A stretch of 64,000 nucleotides of DNA, taken from assembly GCF_036127095.1 (NCBI RefSeq), contig NZ_CP108006.1, positions 3,906,001 to 3,970,000 of the forward strand, given 5' to 3'. The position numbers and the translations under genes were made by a program. Origin of the DNA: Streptomyces sp. NBC_00335 (GTDB lineage: Bacteria > Actinomycetota > Actinomycetes > Streptomycetales > Streptomycetaceae). How positions within the stretch are numbered: the first letter of the stretch is position 1; every line of letters starts with the position of its first letter. This document shows positions 7,674 to 16,088 of the stretch, one piece after another. The notes beneath the pieces were generated by a model that did not search any database, was not told where the DNA came from, and saw only the letters and a list, made by a program, of their open reading frames with translations.

Positions 7674-9203
7674 TCAGCCCGTGATCTCGATCTTCCCGTT
7701 GGAGGCGGCGGCCTCCGGTGTGGCGGAGTCCTTCGGGGCGCCCGCGGTGAGGCCCTTCAGGAGCTGGGCCAGGTCGACGCCGGTGGTGGAGCTGAGGAGC
7801 TCCATGCCCTGGGCGACGTTGTCGGTGACGGTACGGGAGAGCTTGCTCGCGCCGTCGGTGGAGATGACGGTCATCTTGTCGATGGCGGAGAGGGGTTCCG
7901 CGGCCTTGGCCACGACCTTCGGGAGTGCCTCGACCATCATCTGGATCATGGCCGCATCGCCGTACGTCTCGAAGGCCTCCGCCTTCTTCTGCATGGCCTC
8001 GGCCTCGGCCGATCCCTTGGCCAGGATGGCGGCGGCCTCGGCGTCGCCTTCCAGGCGCACGGCCTCGGCGATGGCGGCACGGCGGGCGCGCTCGGCCTCA
8101 CCGCGCTTGGCGCCCTCGATGGCCTCGGCCTCGGCCAGGGCGGAGCGGCGCTGCTTCTCGCCCTCACCCGTGAGGCGGGCGCGCTCGGCCTCGCCCTGGG
8201 CGGCGGCGATGGCCGCGAGGCGTTCGGCCTCGGCCTGCTTGACGCGGGCCACGCGCTTGGCCTCCGCCTCCTGCTCGGCCTCGTAGCGGCGGGCGTCGGC
8301 GGGCTTGCGGACCTGGGTGTCGAGCTGGCGGTCGGTCAGGGCGGCCTGCCGCTCGGCGACCTTCTCCTGCTCCGCGAGGATCTGCTGCTGACGGTCGGCC
8401 TCGGCGAGCGGGCCGGCGGCGTTGGCCTGGGCGGCCGCCGCGTCGGTCTCGGCCTTGATCTCCGCCTGGCGCAGGTACAGGGTGCGCTCGGCGACCGCGA
8501 TCTCCTCCTCGGCCTTCAGGCGTGCCTGCTCGGCGGCGCGGCGGGAGTTGGCCTCGGCGATGTCGGCTTCCTGCTTGGCGCGGGCGGCCTCGGGGCGGCC
8601 GAGGTCTTCGAGGTAGGAGCCCTCGGTGGTGATGTCCTGGATCTGGAAGGCGTCCAGGACCAGGCCCTGGCCGGACAGGCTGGCCTCCGCCTCCTCGGCG
8701 ACCTGCCCCGCGAAGGCGGCACGGTCGCGGATGATGTCCTCCACCGACATGCGGCCGACGATGGCGCGCAGGGCGCCCGAGAGGACTTCCTGGGTGAAGC
8801 CGACGATGCCGTCCTGCTGCTGGAGGAAGCGCTGGGCGGCGGCCCGGATGGCGTCCTCGTTGCCGCCGACCTTGACGATCGCGACGCCTTCGAGGTTGGC
8901 CTTGATCCCGCGCAGGGTGACCGCGCCGCGTACGGCGACGGGGATGTGACGGCTGGAGAGGTCCAGGGTGTAGCGCTGCTGCACGAAGGGGACGACGAAG
9001 ACTCCGCCGCCGACCACGACCTTCTGGCCGCTGTTGTCGGTGGATATCCGCCCGGTCTCCGGGTCGGTGGAGCTCTTGCCGCGCCGGCCGGTGATCAGGA
9101 ACGCCTCACTGGGCCCGGCGACCTTGTAGCGCGTGACGACGACCAGGGCGAGCAGAACGAGGAGTACGACGACTCCCACGACCGCGATGACGACTGGGCT
9201 CAT
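7674..9203 (-). CDS. Flotillin-like SPFH/band-7 membrane scaffold protein
   Basis: A protein of 509 residues. One N-terminal transmembrane helix (VVIAVVGVVVLLVLLALVVV) is followed by an SPFH/PHB domain (VAGPSEAFLITGRRG through GLVLDAFQIQDITT). A long Ala/Glu/Gln-rich coiled coil follows (about residues 210-410, full of AEA and EAER repeats), then a C-terminal tail with PKVVAKAAEPLSAIDKMTVIS typical of flotillins. Bacterial flotillins oligomerise in lipid domains and organise membrane complexes. The gene lies just downstream of an NfeD-like gene, the classic partner pairing. An internal KPADARRYEAEQEAEA segment matches the flotillin repeat core. Confidence 0.92.
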   Translation of the reverse strand: MSPVVIAVVGVVVLLVLLALVVVTRYKVAGPSEAFLITGRRGKSSTDPETGRISTDNSGQKVVVGGGVFVVPFVQQRYTLDLSSRHIPVAVRGAVTLRGIKANLEGVAIVKVGGNEDAIRAAAQRFLQQQDGIVGFTQEVLSGALRAIVGRMSVEDIIRDRAAFAGQVAEEAEASLSGQGLVLDAFQIQDITTEGSYLEDLGRPEAARAKQEADIAEANSRRAAEQARLKAEEEIAVAERTLYLRQAEIKAETDAAAAQANAAGPLAEADRQQQILAEQEKVAERQAALTDRQLDTQVRKPADARRYEAEQEAEAKRVARVKQAEAERLAAIAAAQGEAERARLTGEGEKQRRSALAEAEAIEGAKRGEAERARRAAIAEAVRLEGDAEAAAILAKGSAEAEAMQKKAEAFETYGDAAMIQMMVEALPKVVAKAAEPLSAIDKMTVISTDGASKLSRTVTDNVAQGMELLSSTTGVDLAQLLKGLTAGAPKDSATPEAAASNGKIEITG

Positions 9204-9239
9204 GACGGATCCCCCCTGCCTCCCCCGTGGGGGCAGATC

Positions 9240-9305
9240 GGTGATGGACTGATGGTGGACGGGGTGGTGATGGATGGGGTGGTGGATGGTGTGGTGGATG
9301 GGGTG
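9240..9305. repeat. GATGGGGTGGTG-type short tandem repeats
   Basis: About five imperfect 11-13-bp copies of a GATGGTGTGGTG-like unit lie in the 130-bp gap between the NfeD-like and flotillin genes. The G-rich strand could form unusual structure or simply be a slippage array. Confidence 0.7.
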
Positions 9306-9333
9306 ACGTGCGCGGTGGAACGGGTCGGGTTCC

Positions 9334-9843
9334 TCAGTGTTCGACGGCGCGGACGCTGACGGAGGTCGACGACGGAGCCGCCGTCACCCACACCTCCGCG
9401 CCGCGGGCCAGCGGACCCTCGGCGGTGGCCGCGTACTTCACGGGCTGGCCGGCCAGGCGCAGGAGGACCTCGCCGTAGCCGGAGGCCGGGATCGAGGTGA
9501 CCACGGTGCCGGTCGAACCGATGAGGGAGTCCTGGTGCGGGGCCGCCCCGTCGCCGTCCCGCATCAGGCTGCGGCTCAGGCGGTACGTCGCCCAGCCCGC
9601 GCAGGCTCCCGCGAGGGCGCCCGCGGCGGTCGCCGGGCCCGGCCCGAACCCCGTGGTCCCGAGCACGATCGCCCCGGTGAAGCCGAGCATCGACACGAAG
9701 CCCGCGAGCACCGGCAGGGACAGCCAGCCGTCGAACAGTGCGCTGAGCGCACCGTCGAAGAGGCCTTCCAGCACGCCGTCGAGGAGCAGGGAGAGGGCCA
9801 GCAGCGCGATGCCCGCAATGCCGAGACCAAGAAACAAGCCCAT
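9334..9843 (-). CDS. NfeD-like membrane protein, partner of flotillin
   Basis: A protein of 169 residues from the ATG at 9843, preceded by GGGGAGGAG. An N-terminal hydrophobic region has three or four membrane segments (LFLGLGIAGIALLALSLLLDGVLEG; LPVLAGFVSMLGFTGAIVLGTTGFG; ATAAGALAGACAGWATYRL). The C-terminal soluble part, about 60 residues (DSLIGSTGTVVTSIPASGYGEVLLRLAGQPVKYAATA), reads as an NfeD-type OB fold. Short NfeD proteins are encoded next to flotillins or stomatins and are thought to act with them in the membrane. The order NfeD then flotillin on the same strand supports this. Confidence 0.82.
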   Translation of the reverse strand: MGLFLGLGIAGIALLALSLLLDGVLEGLFDGALSALFDGWLSLPVLAGFVSMLGFTGAIVLGTTGFGPGPATAAGALAGACAGWATYRLSRSLMRDGDGAAPHQDSLIGSTGTVVTSIPASGYGEVLLRLAGQPVKYAATAEGPLARGAEVWVTAAPSSTSVSVRAVEH

Positions 9844-10000
9844 GGACGCTCCTCCCCGTCCGAGTGGCCTTTCCGCCGGACACCGGCATCGTGCCACTTG
9901 GGGAGTGCTCCGCGCATTGCCTGCCGTCGGCAATCTTTACGTCTCTTTGACGCACGGGGCTCAGGGACGCGGGCGGATCAGGAACGCACGGCGCCCCGGG

Positions 10001-11053
10001 TCACGCGTCGCTGCCCGGCCAGCCCAGCAGCCGGGCGCCGATCACCGCCGTCTGGAGCGTGTACCGGTTCAGCGGGTCGGCCGGGTCGGCCCGGGTGAGG
10101 GTGTGGATGCGTTCCAGCCGGTACGTCAGCGCGCGCACGCTGAGCGAGAGGCGCCGGGCCGCCTCGGTGGACACGCAGCCGCTGTCGAAGTACGCGGTGA
10201 GCGTGTCGAGGAGCGGCTGGGCGCCGCCGCGGGAGGTGCGCAGGGGGCCGAGGGTGCTCTCGACCAGATCGGCCATGGCCTGCCGGTCCCGGGTCAGCAC
10301 CGGGAAGACGAGCAGGTCGCCCGCGTGCAGCACCGGTCCGTCCAGGTCCATCCGCCGGGCGAGGTCGAGTGCGTTCAGGGCCTCCTCGTAGGAGTGGACG
10401 ACCCCGCCCGCGCCCGGGTGCGAACGGCCGATCCCGACCCGGCCGCCGTCGGTGGCGGCGTGCGCCCGCTTCGCGAAGTACTCCAGGACCTCGGGCTGGT
10501 CCCCCGGGGCCACACAGATCAGCCGGCCGTCCTTCGTGGTCAGCAGGATCTGCCGGCCCGGGAACCGGGCGAGGACCGCCGACTCGATCCCGCGTGCCAT
10601 GGGGTAGCCGTCACCGTACGTCTCGGGGCCGGTGGCCACGGCGACGCCGTGCGACTGCGAGAGGCGCAGCCCGAAGCGCCCGGCACGTTCGGCCAGCCGG
10701 CCCAGGTCGCTGCCGCCGTAGAGGAGGTCGTCGATGAACTCCCGGCGCGCCGCCTCCTCCTGGCGGACGGCCTGGTGCTGGGCACGTTCGTAGCCCTCGA
10801 CGAAGGCGTCCACCGCCTGCTCGACGGCCGCCAGGAGCGGACCGGGTGCGGGGAGGGGCCGTACGAGCTGCGCCGCGGCCAGGTGATCGCGGATCAGCGC
10901 GCGGAGCGGCAGCCCGGCCTCCGCCGCCCGCTCCCCCTCCCCACGTCGGGACTCCAGTTCCGCGCGGGTCAGGCGGCGGCCCGTGGCGCAGGCGTCGACG
11001 AGCAGGTCGGCGTACCCCGGGAGCCGGCTCGCCGGTGCTTGTGGTCCCGCCAC
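10001..11053 (-). CDS. PucR-family transcriptional regulator (CdaR-like, C-terminal HTH)
   Basis: A protein of 350 residues from the GTG at 11053, with GGGGGA five bases upstream. The N-terminal half carries sensor-like helices. The middle has a GGDEF-like CdaR segment (VGIGRSHPGAGGVVHSYEEALNALDLARRM, about 225-255). The C terminus is the PucR helix-turn-helix (LLDTLTAYFDSGCVSTEAARRLSLSVRALTYRLERI, about 290-325). The ending NRYTLQTAVIGARLLGW is typical. PucR proteins usually activate nearby catabolic genes, but none here is an obvious target. It lies downstream of the DM13 gene, separated by a hairpin. Confidence 0.9.
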   Translation of the reverse strand: MAGPQAPASRLPGYADLLVDACATGRRLTRAELESRRGEGERAAEAGLPLRALIRDHLAAAQLVRPLPAPGPLLAAVEQAVDAFVEGYERAQHQAVRQEEAARREFIDDLLYGGSDLGRLAERAGRFGLRLSQSHGVAVATGPETYGDGYPMARGIESAVLARFPGRQILLTTKDGRLICVAPGDQPEVLEYFAKRAHAATDGGRVGIGRSHPGAGGVVHSYEEALNALDLARRMDLDGPVLHAGDLLVFPVLTRDRQAMADLVESTLGPLRTSRGGAQPLLDTLTAYFDSGCVSTEAARRLSLSVRALTYRLERIHTLTRADPADPLNRYTLQTAVIGARLLGWPGSDA

Positions 11054-11115
11054 GGTGTTCCCCCGATCCCGACGCGCCCGTGAGGCGTCCTTGGTACGGG
11101 GACAAGCGTGACATG

Positions 11116-11147
11116 GCGGCCTCCGCTCACGCGCGCGTGAGGGCCGC
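11116..11147 (-). terminator. Hairpin overlapping the DM13 stop codon
   Basis: A 16-bp self-complementary core (11126-11141) is flanked by GGCGGCC and GGCCGCC arms. It overlaps the stop codon of the DM13 gene and probably limits readthrough into the PucR gene. Confidence 0.55.
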
Positions 11148-11738
11148 CGCACCGAAGGAGACGTCGAAGCGGTCGCACCAGATGGTGATGCTGCCGTAGT
11201 CGGACGGGTTCACGTCGGCCGGGATCGCGTAGTTCTGGTCGCCCTTGTTGCCCTTGAGCTTGCCCAGGCTGACGTACTTGCCGTCGTCGAACACCCGCCA
11301 GCCCGCCGTGCCCTCCTTCACCGGGGCGTCCGTCAGCCAGACGCGCAGATCGGGGCCGTTGCTGGTGTCGAGGTTCTCCAGGCGCAGGGTGTGGGAGCCG
11401 TCCGGGAGCCGGATCAGCTTCGCGGTGCCGGTGGTGGTGTGCTCGTGGCTGATCAGCGTGCCCTGGGCGAGGGTCTGCGGGGTCACGGGCGAGCGGGTGG
11501 GTTCGGGGGCGGCGGCTGTGGCTGTGGCGGTGGGGGCCGCCGCCGGGAGGGCCTCGTTGACGGTGGCGTCCTGCCAGAGCTTCCACGGCTGGAACCAGTA
11601 CAGGCCGAGGCCCAGCAGGAGGGCCGCCGGGAGGGCGAGGACGGTCAGGAGCCTGCGCACGCCCCGCCTCCTCGCCGGATTCTGCCGCTGGTTCTGCGGC
11701 TGGCCCTGCGGCTCGTTCTGCGGCTGGTTCTGCGTCAC
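11127..11738 (-). CDS. Anchored DM13-domain protein
   Basis: A protein of 203 residues from the GTG at 11738, with AGGAAGGA upstream. A short Gln/Asn/Pro repeat (QNQPQNEPQGQPQNQRQN) leads into basic residues and one membrane helix (LLTVLALPAALLLGLGLYWF), then an extracytoplasmic DM13 domain: LAQGTLISHEHTTTGTAKLIRLPDGSHTLRLENL, GPDLRVWLTD, YAIPADVNPSDYGSITIWCDRFDVSFGAA. DM13 domains are proposed electron-transfer modules with a conserved Cys, which here is in IWCDRF. The redox partner is unknown. Confidence 0.87.
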   Translation of the reverse strand: MTQNQPQNEPQGQPQNQRQNPARRRGVRRLLTVLALPAALLLGLGLYWFQPWKLWQDATVNEALPAAAPTATATAAAPEPTRSPVTPQTLAQGTLISHEHTTTGTAKLIRLPDGSHTLRLENLDTSNGPDLRVWLTDAPVKEGTAGWRVFDDGKYVSLGKLKGNKGDQNYAIPADVNPSDYGSITIWCDRFDVSFGAAALTRA

Positions 11739-11822
11739 TCGCCGGGTCCTTCCTCGCGTGCGGGCGTCCGACCGTCCGGCCGTCATCGACATTCAACGCG
11801 CGGGCGCGGGGCGGGACCAGGC

Positions 11823-11859
11823 CCGGCCGGATGACGAAAGGCTTACGTCATCCGGCCGG
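11823..11859 (-). terminator. Terminator of the haloperoxidase gene
   Basis: A perfect 14-bp stem (11823-11836 with 11846-11859) and a 9-nt loop, 66 bp past the haloperoxidase stop codon and upstream of the DM13 gene. Confidence 0.85.
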
Positions 11860-11924
11860 GTGGGGCCGTCCCTGTCAGGCCGGGCCCGTCAGGTCGGGCC
11901 CGCAGGTCGGCCGGTCAGGTTGGC

Positions 11925-13409
11925 TCAGAGCGTGCGGAGCTTCGTGGTGAAGACCTGGTTCGCGATCTTCTCGCCCAGGGCGAGGCCGTCCGTGGCGTCC
12001 CACGGGTAGTGGACGCCGAGCCAGATGCGGCTGTCGGCGTCCTCCTTGCCGGCCGCGCTGAAGCTGGTGAAGTGGCGGGTCTTGACCGGGGCCTGCGGTT
12101 CGTCGGTGGTGAGGTCGAAGGAGATGTTGTCGCTGCCGAAGTAGCGCTTCATGACCCCGGCCCAGGCGCCGCCGAAGGAGGCGTGGCCGGAGACGTACGC
12201 GGGGAAGCAGGGGCTGACGTTGACGCCCGTCGGGCTCTTCAGGAGCGGCTTCCACTGGGGGTCGAGGCCGCCCTCGCGGACCGCCGAGACGGGCCGCCAC
12301 AGGTCGATGGGCGTGGCGAACTTGGCGTCGCGGACCGCGATCCCGGTGTCGGCCATGGCGAGGGAGACGAGGGCGAAGAGGCGGGCGTTCGCGTAGACCC
12401 CGAGGCTGCGGGCCTTGGCGACCTCGCGGGTGGCCTGGAGCATGTGGCCCGGCGGCTTGTAGGTGCCGTTGTTGTCGTTGGCCCAGAACCAGGCCGCGGC
12501 GAGCTGGTCCGGGGTCCGGTTGATCACCGGGGTGGCCGCCGTGGGCTTGTCGGCGCCGGCCGTGCGGACCGCCGCGACCTGCTGCTTGTACGCGTCGCTC
12601 GCCACCAGGGCCTCGTACGAGCCGTACTGGGTCAGGGTGGTGGGGCGGAACTGCGAGCCGGAGGCCAGCGAGAACGGCTTGACCTGGCCGTAGAACGGGC
12701 TGATCGCGTCGCTGTCCTCGTCACAGGAGGCGTCGGGCATGTCTGCGTAGCTCGTCGGCCGCCAGGCGCCCGGCTTGTTGTCCCCCACGTAGACCTGCGG
12801 ATTGTCGGAGCCGTCGCCGGTGCGGGCGTCGGTCATCTGCTTGACCATCGCGCCGACCACGGAGATGTCCAGGAAGTCTCCGGCGGTGGGCTCGGTGCCG
12901 AAGCGCTCGCGGAAGCGTGCGTCGAGGTACTGGGTCTGGTCCGCGTAGCGGCTCTGCTTGTTGCCGTAGAGGCCGAGGAGGATGTTGTAGGCCGTCCGGC
13001 CGATGACGCGCTCCTCCTCGTCGGGGCCCTCGACCCAGCCCACGTAGTTCTCCGCCTTGATGTACGGCTCCGAGGTGATCTTGCCCTTCCACTTCAGCTG
13101 GTACGAGGACTCCGCGTCGTAGATCGCGGCGTTCATCATCGCGGCCGAGCGGGCCATCGGGACGGGCCCGCCGCCGACCCGGCGGAAGACGTTCTGCAGC
13201 ACGTCGTTCCAGTAGTGCACCGGGTCGGCTATCGACTGCGCCGGCAGCGCGGCCTGGGCGGGCTGCGGGGCGGCGGCGAGAACGGTTCCGGTCGCGGCCA
13301 GGACGACGGCGGTCGCCAGGGCGCGGTGCCAGAGAGCGCTCCGTCGGGTGGCCCCGCGCAGGGTGGCGCCGCGCAGGGTGCGGCGAGGGGTGCGGACGTT
13401 CTCGGGCAT
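11925..13409 (-). CDS. Secreted vanadium-dependent haloperoxidase-like PAP2 protein
   Basis: A protein of 494 residues from the ATG at 13409, with GGGAG seven bases upstream. An Arg-rich N region (TRRSALWHR) and hydrophobic core end at AAPQPAQAALPA, an apparent signal peptide. The vanadate site is complete: WRPV (about 372), a Pro-x4-Ser-Gly-His motif (CFPAYVSGHASF, about 402) and SRIWLGVHYPWD (His about 467). This matches bacterial vanadium haloperoxidase/PAP2 proteins, which oxidise halides with peroxide; some related proteins act as phosphatases instead. No biosynthetic cluster is nearby, so its substrate is unknown. The next gene upstream is divergent. Confidence 0.88.
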   Translation of the reverse strand: MPENVRTPRRTLRGATLRGATRRSALWHRALATAVVLAATGTVLAAAPQPAQAALPAQSIADPVHYWNDVLQNVFRRVGGGPVPMARSAAMMNAAIYDAESSYQLKWKGKITSEPYIKAENYVGWVEGPDEEERVIGRTAYNILLGLYGNKQSRYADQTQYLDARFRERFGTEPTAGDFLDISVVGAMVKQMTDARTGDGSDNPQVYVGDNKPGAWRPTSYADMPDASCDEDSDAISPFYGQVKPFSLASGSQFRPTTLTQYGSYEALVASDAYKQQVAAVRTAGADKPTAATPVINRTPDQLAAAWFWANDNNGTYKPPGHMLQATREVAKARSLGVYANARLFALVSLAMADTGIAVRDAKFATPIDLWRPVSAVREGGLDPQWKPLLKSPTGVNVSPCFPAYVSGHASFGGAWAGVMKRYFGSDNISFDLTTDEPQAPVKTRHFTSFSAAGKEDADSRIWLGVHYPWDATDGLALGEKIANQVFTTKLRTL

Positions 13410-13674
13410 GGCTGGACTCCCTTTGACCACAAGCATGTTGATCACCACGGGAGGTGGCGGCGCGAGCATGGCGCGGGGCGGGCCCGGGCGCTTGTAGAAA
13501 ATGGAACGACCGTGCGGAATGGCCGGTCCCGCCCGGCTGGACGGCGTGAATCCGCTAGCGCACCCCTCTACCGGCCCGCCACCGGCCCCTCCGCCGACCC
13601 GCCGGCGGCAGATCGCCGATCGTCGGAACCGCGGGCCCCTTCCGGCCGACCAACTCCACGCGGAGAGACGACCG

Positions 13675-14319
13675 GTGACAGCGGAAGGGCGTGGAATGGG
13701 CGGGCTGGACGTGCGGATGGAGGGGGTGGGCTGCCGGCACGGGCGGGTCGAGGCCGTGACCGGCGTCGACCTGGAGATCGCCGCGGGCGAGCGCGTCGCA
13801 CTGACCGGCACCAACGGATCGGGCAAGACCACCCTGCTGCGCGCCGTGCTCGGACTGCACCCGCAGGTCAGCGGGAAGATCCTGGTCGGCGGCCGCGCGG
13901 GCGACCCGGCCTGGCGGCGGCGGTCCTGCGCGTGGATCCCGCAGAAGCCCGCCGCCGGGCGCTTCCCGCTGCTGGGCGGCGAACTCCTCGCCAGCAGCGG
14001 CGACTTCCGCGCCGCGGGCGAGGCCGCCGACCGGCTGGGGGTGGGGCCGCTGACCGGGCGGCCGCTGCACACCCTGTCCGGCGGGCAGTTGCAGCGCATG
14101 TACCTGGCCCGGGCGATCGGCTGCGTGGCCGCGGGGGCCGGCGTACTGCTCGCCGACGAGCCGACCGCCGCCCTGGACTTCGCCGGACAGGACGAAGCCG
14201 CCGACGTCCTGGCCGCGCTGCCCGTGACGCTCGTCGTCGTCACGCACGACCGGGCGCTCGCGGAACGCTGCGACCGGGTCCTGGAGATGGCCGCGGGCCG
14301 GCTGCGGGAGGTCCGGTGA
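13675..14319 (+). CDS. Metal (probably zinc) ABC transporter ATP-binding protein
   Basis: A protein of 214 residues from the GTG at 13675 (GGAGAG upstream); ATG 13696 with GGAAGG is an alternative. Walker A is GTNGSGKTT (about 44-52), the signature is LSGGQLQRM, Walker B is VLLADEPTAALD, and the switch His lies in VVVTHDRALAER. It is the first gene of a three-gene operon whose permease and binding protein are of the metal type; the small size and order resemble the actinobacterial AztABC zinc systems. It overlaps the permease by 4 bp (GTGA), so the two are probably translationally coupled. A divergent haloperoxidase starts 265 bp upstream. Confidence 0.88.
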   Translation: MTAEGRGMGGLDVRMEGVGCRHGRVEAVTGVDLEIAAGERVALTGTNGSGKTTLLRAVLGLHPQVSGKILVGGRAGDPAWRRRSCAWIPQKPAAGRFPLLGGELLASSGDFRAAGEAADRLGVGPLTGRPLHTLSGGQLQRMYLARAIGCVAAGAGVLLADEPTAALDFAGQDEAADVLAALPVTLVVVTHDRALAERCDRVLEMAAGRLREVR

Positions 14320-15206
14320 GCGCCACCCTCGCGGCCGCCTCCCTCGCGAGCGCCGACCTCGGCACCCTGCTGCAACTGGCCCCCGTGCAGCGGGCGGGCT
14401 TCGCCCTGCTGCTGGCCGCCGTGGGCCTGCCCGTGATCGGTGTGGTCATCGTCGGGCTGGACATCATGCCGGTGCGCTTCGCGATGATGCACGTCGCCCT
14501 GCTGGGCATCGCCGTCGGCCTGCTCGCGGGGCTGGACCCCATGCTGTGCGCACTCGTGGCCTGCGCGCTGGCCGGAGCCGGGGTCGCCCCGCTGGCCCGG
14601 ACCCCGGACGGGCTGTCCGGGGCGATGGGGCTGCTGATGAGCCTGGCGATCGCCGCCGCGCTGCTGCTCCTCGCGGTCTCCGGGGTGAACGCCTCGGGCG
14701 CGTTCGCGCTGCTGTGGGGCTCGATCCTGTCCGTCGGCGGCGCCGATCTCGTGGTGCTCGGCGTGCTGGCCGTCCTCGTGCCCGGCCTGTTTTGGTGGCG
14801 GCGGCGCGAGGTGGCACTGCTGCTGTACGACCGTGAGCTCGCGCAGTGTTCGGGCGTGCCGGTGCGGGCGCTGACCACCGTCCTGCTGGTGCTCGTCGCG
14901 GTCGCGGTCGCCGGGGCCATCAAGCTCACCGGCGCCCTGCTGGTCGACGCCCTCACCCTGCTGCCCGCCCTGGCCGCGCGCCGGCTGGGCACCTCGCTGA
15001 AATCGATCACCGGGTGGGCGGTGGGCATCGGCGTCTTCGTGAACCTGACCGGCTTCCTCATCGCCCTCCGGCTGGACTGGCCCCCCGGGCCCGTCCTCGT
15101 CCTGACCGCGGGGGCGCTCGTCCTCGCGGTGCACCTCGTACCCGAACGGAGAATCCGCTCATGGCGCCGCGAACCCGCGTCCGCAGCACTTCCCTCCTCG
15201 CACTGA
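14316..15206 (+). CDS. Metal ABC transporter permease (ZnuB/AztB type)
   Basis: A protein of 296 residues with GTG start 14316 overlapping the ATPase stop. About eight hydrophobic segments run through the protein. The ABC-3 family motifs are MPVRFAMMHVALLGIAVGLLAGLDPML near the N terminus and IKLTGALLVDALTLLPALAARRLGTSLKS in the C-terminal third, the stretch that contacts the ATPase. It forms the membrane channel for the metal delivered by the lipoprotein encoded next, with which it overlaps by 46 bp. Confidence 0.87.
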   Translation: MSATLAAASLASADLGTLLQLAPVQRAGFALLLAAVGLPVIGVVIVGLDIMPVRFAMMHVALLGIAVGLLAGLDPMLCALVACALAGAGVAPLARTPDGLSGAMGLLMSLAIAAALLLLAVSGVNASGAFALLWGSILSVGGADLVVLGVLAVLVPGLFWWRRREVALLLYDRELAQCSGVPVRALTTVLLVLVAVAVAGAIKLTGALLVDALTLLPALAARRLGTSLKSITGWAVGIGVFVNLTGFLIALRLDWPPGPVLVLTAGALVLAVHLVPERRIRSWRREPASAALPSSH

Positions 15207-15997
15207 GCACGGCACTGGGCCTGGCACTGGCCCTGGTGACCGGCTGCGGTGACAGCGACACCGGCGACGGCGCTCGTGGTGGTGACACCGCCAAGGGAGG
15301 AAAGCCGACCGTCGTCGTGACGACCACCTGGGAGGGCGCCTTCGCCAAGGCCGCGGGCGCGCAGGACGTCAAGGTGATCGTGCCGCAGTCCGTGCACCAT
15401 GCGCCGGACTACGACCCCAAGCCCTCCGACCTCGCCGCCGTCGCCGGGGCCGACTTCGTGCTGTACGCGCCGTTCGAGCCGTACGCCGCGAAGATCAAGG
15501 AGGCCGCCGGGTCGAAGGCGGAGCTGGTGGAGGTCGGCCTCGACAACGACGCCGACAAGGTCAAGGCCGAAGTCACCAGGCTGGGCGCGCTGTTCGGCAC
15601 GCAGGCCGCCGCCGCGAAGTGGACGGCCGACTTCGACGCCGAGTACGGGCGGGTCGCGAAGGAGGTCCGGGCCGCCTGGCCCGGCGGGAAGAGCCCGTCG
15701 GTCGTGAGCCAGGTGTTCACCGGCTGGTCGGCGAAGCTGGCGGGCGCCACCACGGTGGGCACCTACGGCCCCGAGGCGGTGACCCCGGCGCAGCTCGCCG
15801 AGCTGTCGGCGAAGAAGCCGGCGCTGGTACTGGACAACGCGCACATGTCGACCGGGACCGTCCTGCCCGGCTCCGGCGCGCGACAGGTGACGATCGTCAA
15901 CTACCCCGGGAACGACCTGGACTTGCTGCCGGTCTACCGGAACGCGGGGGCCGAACTGAGGAAGGCGATGGCCATGGTGGACGCTCCCGCCGAATAG
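15161..15997 (+). CDS. Metal ABC transporter substrate-binding lipoprotein
   Basis: A protein of 278 residues from the ATG at 15161, with CGGAGA upstream inside the permease gene. The signal peptide ends in a lipobox, LVTG-Cys (Cys at about 28). The ZnuA-like domain starts PTVVVTTTWEGAFAKAAGA. Likely metal ligands are the His residues in QSVHHAPDYDPKPSD (about 70-85) and in LDNAHMSTG. The His-rich loop of classical ZnuA is absent, as in the AztC group of zinc binders. Zinc is the best guess for substrate; manganese cannot be excluded. Confidence 0.85.
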   Translation: MAPRTRVRSTSLLALSTALGLALALVTGCGDSDTGDGARGGDTAKGGKPTVVVTTTWEGAFAKAAGAQDVKVIVPQSVHHAPDYDPKPSDLAAVAGADFVLYAPFEPYAAKIKEAAGSKAELVEVGLDNDADKVKAEVTRLGALFGTQAAAAKWTADFDAEYGRVAKEVRAAWPGGKSPSVVSQVFTGWSAKLAGATTVGTYGPEAVTPAQLAELSAKKPALVLDNAHMSTGTVLPGSGARQVTIVNYPGNDLDLLPVYRNAGAELRKAMAMVDAPAE

Positions 15998-16052
15998 GGA
16001 GAGGCCGGCGTAGGGAGAGACCGAGCAGAGCGGAGCCGAGCGGTTCCGTGCG

Positions 16053-16083
16053 GGCGGGGCGGTCCACCGGGGGCCGCCCCGCC
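16053..16083. terminator. Bidirectional terminator between metal-transport and acyl-CoA genes
   Basis: A GC-rich inverted repeat (about 16053-16065 with 16071-16083) between two convergent genes. It can serve both directions. Confidence 0.7.
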
Positions 16084-16088
16084 GTCCG

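Noticed and set aside
13480..13520. Zur box upstream of the metal ABC operon
   Set aside because: A GAAAATGG half-site occurs near 13496, but no symmetrical partner is clear enough to call it.
13410..15134. A long minus-strand open frame continuing upstream of the haloperoxidase start, antisense to the metal ABC operon
   Set aside because: It has no plausible start or composition of its own; high-GC codon bias of the plus-strand genes opens this frame. The haloperoxidase starts at 13409 with a ribosome site and signal peptide.
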